A stretch of 64,000 bases of DNA from Pseudomonas bubulae. GTDB taxonomy: Bacteria > Pseudomonadota > Gammaproteobacteria > Pseudomonadales > Pseudomonadaceae. Positions 45,902 through 53,266 of the stretch are shown piece after piece. Where the stretch lies: positions 3,261,001 to 3,325,000 of the forward strand of contig NZ_CP146077.1 of assembly GCF_037023725.1 (NCBI RefSeq), written 5' to 3'. The position numbers were made by a program, and so were the translations under genes. The notes below the pieces were generated by a model, which saw only the letters and a program-made list of their open reading frames with translations, was not told the DNA's origin and searched no databases. Each line of letters starts with the position of its first letter. The stretch's first letter is position 1.

Positions 45902-46783
45902 CTAGACACTCTCAAGGCTCGCTGCGTAACGCTTTTCAAACTCTACCGGTGACAGCTGATTGTTGAAACTGTGGCGTCGTTTTGGGTTGTAAAACATCTC
46001 GATGTAATCGAACACATCATCTCGAGCATCCTGGCGTGTAGTGTAGATTTTACGCTTGATCCGTTCCCGCTTCAGCAACTGGAAAAAGCTCTCCGCCACA
46101 GCGTTGTCGTGGCAATTACCTCGACGACTCATGCTGGCTACCAGGTTGTTAGCTTTCAAGAAGCTTCGCCAGTCTGAGCTGCTGTACTGACTGCCTTGAT
46201 CCGAGTGGATCATCACCTCTTGCTTCGGCTTACGTCTCCAAACCGCCATCAGCAGTGCATCAATGGCTACGTCGCTGGTCATCTGCGACTTCATTGACCA
46301 ACCAATGATCTGGCGTGAAAACAGATCGAGCACCACGGCCAAATACAGCCAGCCTTCATATGTTCGGATGTAGGTAATGTCTGTGACCCAAACTTTGTTG
46401 GGTTCTCTGACATCGAATTGGCGCTTCAGTAAGTTCGGTGAGGCAACGGCTGGCTTACCACCGTATTTTCCAGGCCTCCGTCGATACCCAGTCTGAGAAC
46501 GTAAACCTTCAAGGCGCATCAACCTAGCCACCCGGTGACGGCCACAGCTCTCACCAACCTCTCGCAGGTCATCATGGATCTTTCGATAGCCATAAACGCC
46601 ACCGCTTTCCAGCCAGGAGTGTTTGATCAATCCAAGCAGTCGCTGATCGTCCTTGGCTCGCGCAGATTTTGGTTCTGACAGCCACGCGTAGTAGCCGCTG
46701 GGATGAACCTTGAGCGTCAGGCAAAGCCGTCGAATCGCGTAATGACCCGCTTGCTGCTTAATAAAGGCGTACTTCAGCCGCAC
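45902..46783 (-). CDS. IS3-family transposase orfB (DDE domain)
   Basis: 293 residues with the HTH_21 segment GGVYGYRKIHDDLREVGESC and the DDE triad in WVTDITYIRTYEG, MIHSDQGSQYSS and HDNAVAESFFQLLKRE. It starts at a GTG inside the orfA end and is normally made as an orfAB fusion by -1 frameshifting. Confidence 0.95.
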   Translation of the reverse strand: MRLKYAFIKQQAGHYAIRRLCLTLKVHPSGYYAWLSEPKSARAKDDQRLLGLIKHSWLESGGVYGYRKIHDDLREVGESCGRHRVARLMRLEGLRSQTGYRRRPGKYGGKPAVASPNLLKRQFDVREPNKVWVTDITYIRTYEGWLYLAVVLDLFSRQIIGWSMKSQMTSDVAIDALLMAVWRRKPKQEVMIHSDQGSQYSSSDWRSFLKANNLVASMSRRGNCHDNAVAESFFQLLKRERIKRKIYTTRQDARDDVFDYIEMFYNPKRRHSFNNQLSPVEFEKRYAASLESV

Positions 46784-47052
46784 TCCTTGGCAAAGTACGC
46801 GGCGGCCTTTTTTAAGATGTCTCGCTCCTCCGTCACCCGTTTCAGCTCGGCACGTAGACGACGAACCTCAGCGCTCTGATCATCCTCCTCAACGCGCTGT
46901 TCCTGGGGCTTGGTGTAGCGCTTAACCCAGGCATAGAGGCTGTGCACAGACACACCCAATCGTGCAGCCACCTCCGAGACAGGAAGCTGCTTTTCGGTCA
47001 CTTGCTTGACCGCCTGGATTTTGAATTCTTCGGGATAACGCTGGTTGCTCAT
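46774..47052 (-). CDS. IS3-family transposase orfA
   Basis: 92 residues. The helix-turn-helix is LPVSEVAARLGVSVHSLYAW, followed by a leucine-zipper-like helix ending ERDILKKAAAYFAKECG. It overlaps orfB by 10 bases. A GGAGG ribosome site precedes the ATG on the minus strand. Confidence 0.95.
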   Translation of the reverse strand: MSNQRYPEEFKIQAVKQVTEKQLPVSEVAARLGVSVHSLYAWVKRYTKPQEQRVEEDDQSAEVRRLRAELKRVTEERDILKKAAAYFAKECG

Positions 47053-47888
47053 GGCACCTCCTAATGGGCCTCATTTTAAGGCTTGGAGGTGTCTACGAAA
47101 CTAGGGGCGATTCAAAACGCTTATTGGCAATTACCCTTATCTTCCTAGCTGCAAGTGCGGCGTGTTGGTTCGGCTATGCCGCCTTTACTAAAGAGACCTT
47201 AGATAAGGTCACATTGTGTCCGAGTAAGGGGCCTCGCGGGCAGTATGTTGTGCTTATCGACAACACCTCACCATTTCCCTTCACGCAGAAAGCCGCCATG
47301 GGGCAGCGCCTAAAAAGTATGGTGCTGAACGAAATCCCGGAAGGCTATCTGCTATCGGTCTTCTTGCTTGATGAGGACTACAAACAAAACGAAAGCCCAA
47401 TTTTCGAAAAGTGTAATCCTGGTCAATGGGGTGACAAGAACCAGTACACGTCATCTAAAAATTTCGTTACTCGTGATTTCAATGAGAAATTCGCCAAGCC
47501 GCTCGATGCTGTGGTGCGTAAGATTTCATTGAGTGGGCGAAGTAAAAACTCCCCTGTCTTTGAAATTCTTCAATTAGCTGGAATTAACGGATTCCAGCAC
47601 AGCAACGTCCAAGGCGACAAAAAATTGGTTGTCTATTCCGACATGATGGCCAATATGCCTCAGTTCAGCATGTACAAAGGCGTGCTACCCGCTTATCCCG
47701 AGTTCCGTAAAACCTCATATGGACACCTTTCCGTTGCGCCGGGCCTTGAAGGTGCAAGGGTGACGATAAACCTTTTAGCAGCTGACCAGAAAACGATTCC
47801 ATACCTCAAGCTTACCCAATTCTGGGCCGAGTACTTCGAAGCAAATGGAGCTTCCCTCGAAACTATCGAACCTATGGAGGGTCTCTAA

Positions 47889-49424
47889 ATGGATCTGCAG
47901 TCGTTATTCAAGAAGGTTAAGACCTACTTCATAATCGCGGTAGCTCTGAAGATTGGACTTGCGACGGCAAGCCTGAAAGTGGCCGATCCGTTCTTATTAG
48001 GTTTTGTGCTGCCATTGCTGGTAATGCTTATTTACTGGGGGGTTGGCTTTCGTGTCAGAGATAAATGGAATACAACGCTAACGCTAGCCAAGTTTGCGGA
48101 CTCGGTGTACTACTTAGGTTTTTTGTTCACTGTTGCCAGTATCATTATCTGCCTGCTCGATATTAACTCTATAGGCGACAGCCTGAATGGGATGGCCATA
48201 CGGTTCGGGGCCGCGATGGTTAGTACTGCAATTGGAATGTTGGCCAGAGTACTGCACACGGGCTTCAAGGTAGACACCAACGACGCAGTCAAGAGTGTTG
48301 AGGAGCGCGCGATTCATTCTGCCGAAAACCTCGCTATGTCTTTTGATTCCACCAGCCAACAGCTTGAAGTTTTCAGAGATCAAGTCATGGCTGCTTCGAA
48401 AGAAGCGGTGCAGAGCGTACATGAACAGATAACTACCATCTCAAAGCACAGTACCAATACGATGGATGCATTTTTTGCCAATGCGACCAGTCAAAGTAAC
48501 CAAGCCTTTGAACGAATCCTCAAACAAGCCTGCGATGCGAGCTCGAGTTTGCTCACCACCATCGACGGACTTTCCGATAAGAGTAAGCAAACACTAGACC
48601 GTATGGAAAATCACGCCCTCGACTTCGGCCAAAAAGCGCAGGAGCGAATGGAGCAGACCTTGTTCCCGGATGATCTCTTTGCACAAAAACTAAAGCCAGC
48701 AATTGAAACGCTGTCCGGCACCACCGACAGCCTAAACGAAGGCGTCTCAATATTGGCTACCGATGTTAAGACAGCCGCTCGCATGGTCGGTAACGCGATT
48801 CGTGGCTTAAACACCAAAACGGAGTCAATAGGGGAAGCCGTTGCTTCGGTAGGCTCCATCGTGGAGAGCCAAGAACAACTTGTAGTCGCGATGAGGTCAC
48901 AGACCAAAGACGCGATGGAAGGCATGGAGAGAACTCAGAAAGAGTTCATGGACTCTCTTGATGATCAGCGGGAAGATTTCATGGAAGATATGAAAGCTAA
49001 TCACCAATTAATCGCCAAGATCGTCGAGAAGCTAGAGGAACTAAGTACGATCGTCAGAGAGAGCAGCGCTAATGACCGTATCAGTAATGAGGTGGGCCGC
49101 GCGCTGTATGCCATCAACGATGCAGGTATTAAGTACAATGAGACCGTTGCGGAAAATATCCGTTTGACACTGACACCTCTGGTCGAAGCGGTCTTGGCCA
49201 ACAATGAGAAGCACAAATCTCTCCTGGCACGTGTGGATCAGAGTGACCGAACCATCGAGGTTGCCCACTCGCATCTAGACGAACTTATTGGCAAAATCGA
49301 AAAGATCAACACTCTCAATGTGCTTCCATCTACCGTTAATGAAGCCATCGTAATGCCTGAAACCGCACTTCTAGCCGACTCAGCGTCAGCACTCGATAAT
49401 GCAGCTGACGTGAGAACTGCCTGA
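47889..49424 (+). CDS. Motor-type operon gene 3: MotA/ExbB/ZorA-like protein with long coiled-coil tail
   Basis: 511 residues. About four membrane helices are packed in the first 125 residues (about 12-28, 33-52, 68-90, 102-122), ending in IRFGAAMVSTAIGMLARVLH, the helix pattern of MotA/TolQ/ExbB stators. The remaining 385 residues are almost wholly helical heptads (QSVHEQITTISKHSTNTMDA). ZorA of the Zorya system has this same plan, a proton-channel domain with a long intracellular tail. The start follows the stop of gene 2 with no gap and its stop overlaps the next start. Likely the ion-channel subunit of a membrane motor; homology to ZorA is inferred from layout. Confidence 0.78.
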   Translation: MDLQSLFKKVKTYFIIAVALKIGLATASLKVADPFLLGFVLPLLVMLIYWGVGFRVRDKWNTTLTLAKFADSVYYLGFLFTVASIIICLLDINSIGDSLNGMAIRFGAAMVSTAIGMLARVLHTGFKVDTNDAVKSVEERAIHSAENLAMSFDSTSQQLEVFRDQVMAASKEAVQSVHEQITTISKHSTNTMDAFFANATSQSNQAFERILKQACDASSSLLTTIDGLSDKSKQTLDRMENHALDFGQKAQERMEQTLFPDDLFAQKLKPAIETLSGTTDSLNEGVSILATDVKTAARMVGNAIRGLNTKTESIGEAVASVGSIVESQEQLVVAMRSQTKDAMEGMERTQKEFMDSLDDQREDFMEDMKANHQLIAKIVEKLEELSTIVRESSANDRISNEVGRALYAINDAGIKYNETVAENIRLTLTPLVEAVLANNEKHKSLLARVDQSDRTIEVAHSHLDELIGKIEKINTLNVLPSTVNEAIVMPETALLADSASALDNAADVRTA

Positions 49425-50473
49425 TGAGCTCCAAAAATGATCAGGTGTTTCAGCTATCGCTTACGGAAATCTGGATCATCTTATGCTTCATTCTGCTGCT
49501 CCTGATGGGCTACAAAGTTTGGGAGCTCACGCATAAAAATAAGGAGATGGCGGAGAGGATTGTTACTTTCCAAAATTTCGATGAGCGCGAAAAAGCTATC
49601 AAGTCTGCAAGTGATGAGCTCAAAGTCCGTATGGCTTCCTTGGATGTGAAAAATCCCGACGAAATCATTTCGAAGCTGGTCGACGCCTCTAAAGCGAAAG
49701 AGGAGACCGGACGACTCAAGGTGCTTCTGACTCAAAAGAATGAGCAGCTGACAGCGCTAGCGGTTATCGATAAGGCTCTACAGGAGGCTGGAACTAAAAA
49801 TAAAGGAGAAGAAGCAAAGCGCCTGATCTTAGAGACGATGATGTCCTATGAACAGCTCAAAAAGCTGGTAGTCGATCCCGACCAAGAAAAGGATGCCCAG
49901 CCTACAGACGTTATCAAGCGAATTGGCGCTCTCCAAGCAACCGAGCAACTGTTAAAGACTGCGATAGGCCAAGACGGTATTCCCACATCTGAACAGATAT
50001 CTGAAATCGTCAAGAATGCCCAAGCCTATGCTCAAGCAGAGAAGCAAGGTGCGAATCCAGCGACACTGCAAAAAACCAACAGTGATTTGAAAGGGCAGGT
50101 TCAATTTCTGCAGAACAAACTCAACAAAGGCAAAGGCGGTGATCTTCCGCCGTGCTGGGCAAATGAGGCTGGTAAGGCAGAGATGTTCCTCACGGTATAT
50201 CTGAAGGAAGACTCATTGAGTTTTGAGTCAGCCTGGCCCCCGACTCGTAAGGCTGATGCCGAGGCGCTTCCAAATTTCTCCGCATTGATGGCAAATACCA
50301 CTCGCACATACGAGGATTTTCTTCAGGCAGCACGCCCCATTTCAGACCTTGCCAATCAGCGAGAATGTAAATTTTATGTTCGATTGGCGAGTAAAATCCA
50401 AGGCGCCGTAATGTCTGATCGACGTCGGCTGATGATAGAGAACCTGTTCTATAAAATTGAGGTCAGACGTTAG
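49424..50473 (+). CDS. Motor-type operon gene 4: MotB/ExbD-like partner with unusual domain
   Basis: 349 residues. A short N-terminus leads into one membrane helix, FQLSLTEIWIILCFILLLLM. Its Glu stands where MotB, ExbD and ZorB carry the proton-binding Asp. A coiled-coil region (about 45-230) follows, then a compact C-terminal domain (PPCWANEAGKAEMFLTVYLK to the end) that is not the usual OmpA-like peptidoglycan-binding fold. The TGATG overlap with gene 3 implies 1:1 coupled synthesis. It would be the stator-side or plug partner of gene 3. Confidence 0.75.
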   Translation: MSSKNDQVFQLSLTEIWIILCFILLLLMGYKVWELTHKNKEMAERIVTFQNFDEREKAIKSASDELKVRMASLDVKNPDEIISKLVDASKAKEETGRLKVLLTQKNEQLTALAVIDKALQEAGTKNKGEEAKRLILETMMSYEQLKKLVVDPDQEKDAQPTDVIKRIGALQATEQLLKTAIGQDGIPTSEQISEIVKNAQAYAQAEKQGANPATLQKTNSDLKGQVQFLQNKLNKGKGGDLPPCWANEAGKAEMFLTVYLKEDSLSFESAWPPTRKADAEALPNFSALMANTTRTYEDFLQAARPISDLANQRECKFYVRLASKIQGAVMSDRRRLMIENLFYKIEVRR

Positions 50474-50479
50474 GGGCTA

Positions 50480-50615
50480 ACTACGCGGCGGCCTGTTTTA
50501 ATATGTCTCGCTCTTCAGTGACGCGCTTGAGTTCCGCTCGCAGACGACGCAGATCATCGTCCTGCTGCCGTTCTTCTTAGGGCTTGCTGTGGCGCTTTAT
50601 CCAGGCATACCAACA
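50480..50615 (-). pseudogene. Fragment of an IS3-family orfA
   Basis: The minus strand encodes the end of orfA (RAELKRVTEERDILKQAAA) with a stop inside the KP-EERQQ region. It is closer to the copy at 57920 than to copy 1. No terminal repeats were found. Confidence 0.7.
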
Positions 50616-50870
50616 ACGACCTCTTCAATACTCCTGACTCTGAAAACGCCACGGTGGTTGGCAGGCTTTATCAGGATGTTGTCGATGAAATTCGCAAGGG
50701 GAGTGAAAAGGCGTCTATCCCTGTGGATGCTTTGTCGGCGATTTATTATCGGGGGCCTAGTTATCCTTCCTGGGTGACATGCCCCTTTGATTCGGCGATT
50801 GGCTGGCTATCGGCCCGTCACGCCGTAGCCAGCGTAGAGTCCAAAATTTCGAATCTGGATTACGGGGTCA
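50609..50870 (+). pseudogene. Internal gene fragment, unidentified
   Basis: One frame reads NNDLFNTPDSENATVVGRLY then VDEIRKGSEKASIPVDALSA and YYRGPSYPSWVTCPFDSAIG. It lies between IS3 and IS66 relics, with neither start nor stop of its own. Coding-like but not recognised. Confidence 0.4.
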
Positions 50871-50874
50871 GGGA

Positions 50875-51215
50875 GGTTCGTGGTAAGCGTCCGGGCATCA
50901 CGTCTTGCGTATCTAAGCCGGTTGCCAGCGAGGCCAGTTCCTGGATCTCACTTGCCCGCTGCGTCGGCAGGCGAGTGAGAACGTCCTTCAAGTAGGCATA
51001 CGGATCATGTCCGTTGAGCTTGGCCGACTGCATCAAGCTCATCAGCGCAGCAGCCCGTTTGCCATTGCGTAACGACCCTGCGAAGAGCCAGTTTTTTCTT
51101 CCAAGAGCCCAGGGACGAATTTGCTGCTCGATATGGTTGTTGTCTAACAGAGCTGACACAAACGCTGAGTGCGCGGCGTTCAACGGCTCGAACCTTACGT
51201 GATTGGTCTCTTGGT
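50875..51215 (-). pseudogene. C-terminal relic of an IS66-family transposase
   Basis: The minus strand reads NNHIEQQIRPWALGRKNWLF then NGKRAAALMSLMQSAKLNGH and AYLKDVLTRLPTQRASEIQE, the conserved end of IS66 transposases. The catalytic part is gone. Confidence 0.8.
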
Positions 51216-51232
51216 TTCCTACCTGTCCCAAG

Positions 51233-51544
51233 CTAGAGCCAAGGCGTAGGTATGTCCTGATAGCCTGCGATTGATCCAATATTCCCGTAGTTCCCAGGGT
51301 TTCCGTAGTTGCCCGCGTTGCCATAATTGCCGTAGTTTCCGTAATTAACACCTCTGTGCATGCTTACCCTATTAAACATTAACCGGTTTTTCATGATTTT
51401 TTCACCGAGATATCGCCCGTGCATGTCGATAAAGATATTCTGAGATTCTAAAAAGTGGCCAATGTTCGGCCCTCGCGGCGAATGTAATTGACCGTTAACG
51501 AAATTTGCGATGTGCTGCCCCCGGCTATTGAATAAAAACTCCAC
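51233..51544 (-). CDS. Small protein of 4-fold beta-flower type with NYGN repeats
   Basis: 103 residues. The first half, MEFLFNSRGQHIANFVNGQL and then IFIDMHGRYLGEKI, has the alternating short strand pattern of the 4-fold beta-flower family. The second half contains tandem G-N-Y-G-N units (residues about 67-90), coded by near-repeats of a 9-base unit (51290-51345), which invites slippage. Role unknown. Confidence 0.6.
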   Translation of the reverse strand: MEFLFNSRGQHIANFVNGQLHSPRGPNIGHFLESQNIFIDMHGRYLGEKIMKNRLMFNRVSMHRGVNYGNYGNYGNAGNYGNPGNYGNIGSIAGYQDIPTPWL

Positions 51545-51687
51545 ATTTACTCCTACTCAAGAATTTGGTTGAACTTTAATAATGACTTATCTCGCATAGC
51601 ATAGGTATTGGTCAACCCAATGGGTGGTACCTTGGCAGGCGAACCGCGCGTCATTCCTCTTTTTTCTGGGCCAGCTAGGCTAGTTGA

Positions 51688-51924
51688 ATGAATTATGAGT
51701 ATATAGATGCCGCCCACGGCATAGACCTCCCCCAACTCTCAAATTCCTCAGCTGTAACAGAGACGTTGCTCGAAGCTAGAGGCAGAGCTGAAGGCTACAT
51801 CCATGGCCTTGTAGACGCTGGGCATCTGTCGACGAGAGATACCGACCGTGATTACCTAATTTTGAGCATTGTCCAACGGAGGCGTGAGTATTTGCATAAA
51901 CTGCTGAACGATTTTGGCTATTAA
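51688..51924 (+). CDS. Hypothetical small helical protein
   Basis: 78 residues, not recognised. Acidic N-terminus followed by helices (TETLLEARGRAEGYIHGLVD). Base composition and codon use look coding, but there is no strong ribosome site. Confidence 0.4.
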   Translation: MNYEYIDAAHGIDLPQLSNSSAVTETLLEARGRAEGYIHGLVDAGHLSTRDTDRDYLILSIVQRRREYLHKLLNDFGY

Positions 51925-52096
51925 ACCAAGGCGAGCTATGAATCCATCCGATGGATAAATGAGTTTCACCGGATAGCGGCAATTTGGAGCGCTCCGCACG
52001 TCTAATTCGGAGCGCTGCTGATCAAAACCGTATTAGCCATCCAGCGCTCATCAACTGCCATGCAGTCATACCTCCACTACGCCAGAGATCAAGCAT

Positions 52097-52342
52097 TCAA
52101 TCTTCTGATTCGAGACGATCACACGACCGAAGCAATTTAAGAAAGCTAAGTCGCCCGCCCCCACGCTTGAAGCTACCAACGATGTAATTTCCCTCCCCCG
52201 TTTCCAAAAGCCAGAAACGCCCTTCTTTCCATGCCCTTTGAATTTTCGTCGTACAAATGATTCCGCCATTGGCTATTCGATACTCCTCGTCTTCCTGGAG
52301 GTGATCGAAGAATACGCCAAGGCACCTGTCTTCTATGATCAC
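52097..52342 (-). CDS. Hypothetical protein, start uncertain
   Basis: 81 residues from a GTG at 52342; the frame is open further upstream to about 52432 without an ATG. The sequence EDEEYRIANGGIICTTKIQR then GRFWLLETGEGNYIVGSF looks like a small beta-rich protein. Unknown function. It is convergent with nothing and divergent from the small membrane protein at 52436. Confidence 0.45.
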   Translation of the reverse strand: MIIEDRCLGVFFDHLQEDEEYRIANGGIICTTKIQRAWKEGRFWLLETGEGNYIVGSFKRGGGRLSFLKLLRSCDRLESED

Positions 52343-52435
52343 CGCATCACTGATAAAAGCTGTAATGGCTACGGTGTATTTTCGAAGACTTGCCTGTACA
52401 AGACGACTCAGTTGAAAGTCACTGAGATACTTACT

Positions 52436-52861
52436 ATGAAACTAGTGGCGATTCAAAGCCGCCTTTGCAAAGGACAATACAGTTTTGCGAAAACCTATTT
52501 CGGATGGGGGCTTCTGGGGACAGTTGCACTGTCGGTAAGCATCTTCTGGTTGCTTGGCCCGATTTTCTTTCAACAGGATCATGGCAGAGGTGATAGGGCA
52601 ATTTCGGTAACCTTCAGGATTTGGAGTTTCGTTACTACTTTCTACATGATAGGGGTCTGCATTGGTCTCAATCACATCCGAAAAAGAGACGATCGTCGGC
52701 TGTTGAACCTCTACATCATCATGCTCATCGTCTGCACTGCTTTATTGTTCCTATCCAGCTTGGCGGCAGCGCCCGTTTACTGGTTTAGTTACGGAGTGAC
52801 GGCCTTCATCGCATACAAAATTCGGACGAACCAAAATCTTCGGGAATCGTCCAAATCCTAG
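52436..52861 (+). CDS. Small integral membrane protein, unknown
   Basis: 141 residues from the ATG at 52436. About four membrane helices: FGWGLLGTVALSVSIFWLLG, IWSFVTTFYMIGVCIGLN, LYIIMLIVCTALLFLSSL and VYWFSYGVTAFIAYKI. No recognised family. Confidence 0.55.
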   Translation: MKLVAIQSRLCKGQYSFAKTYFGWGLLGTVALSVSIFWLLGPIFFQQDHGRGDRAISVTFRIWSFVTTFYMIGVCIGLNHIRKRDDRRLLNLYIIMLIVCTALLFLSSLAAAPVYWFSYGVTAFIAYKIRTNQNLRESSKS

Positions 52862-52979
52862 AATGACTGAAGCAAGAGCAAACTAGAAAGCTACCAACGT
52901 TTTTTGTGGGCGCTAGTTCATCACAATTGAACTCACCATGGCTCACCGACGCTCTAGGCGCGCAATAGTCCCTACTTCA

Positions 52980-53017
52980 GGCCCATAGTGTCAGAAAAGT
53001 ACTTTTACGTATGGGCC
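52980..53017. repeat. Nested palindrome able to form a cruciform
   Basis: GGCCCATA and TATGGGCC flank a loop that itself holds the perfect palindrome AAAAGTACTTTT (52995-53006). The surrounding 405 bases (52862-53266) show no gene. It may end transcription of 52436-52861 or be a mobile-element trace. Confidence 0.45.
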
Positions 53018-53266
53018 CCCACAAGAACTATCAGCAGGTCGGCTGCTTACCCCTCACCAGGCGGTAGGCGTACCTGCATCCGATGATGCCGACTGTGTGT
53101 ACGATACTTGGATGTGCAGCGAGAGCTTATGGAGTAGTCGTTGAAAGACTGGGACTTGAGCTATGAAAGCAGGCTTGCCGGCGAAGTGTCAAACCTCTGT
53201 TGCCAGATCCTAGACCTGCTGACCTCATTGCTAGCAAGCTCGTCTACCACAGTTTTTGACTACAGG

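Larger units (their letters stand above)
45884..47114 (-). mobile_element. IS3-family insertion sequence, copy 1
   Basis: 1231 bp. The ends are TGAATCGCCCC at both sides in inverted orientation, flanked by the 3-bp duplication AAA (45881-45883 and 47115-47117). It encodes the usual overlapping orfA and orfB. A frameshift signal is present as a run of six A on the coding strand in the orfA end (46808-46813). It appears intact and recent. Confidence 0.93.
45848..47888 (+). pseudogene. Motor-type operon gene 2: anchored VWA-like protein, interrupted by IS3-family element
   Basis: The original start is the ATG at 45848 (MSLYEEDRSMGK). It joins in frame with KRLLAITLIFLAAS at 47115 once the insertion and one AAA duplication are removed, giving 268 residues. 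A membrane helix (about 14-36) precedes an exported or cytosolic domain with a VWA-like beginning (GQYVVLIDNTSPFPF) and a later VVYSDMMANMPQ that could be the second metal-binding loop. The element leaves an in-frame ATG at 47064, so a fusion protein of 274 residues with 18 foreign residues could still be made. The stop is directly followed by the start of gene 3. Confidence 0.75.
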
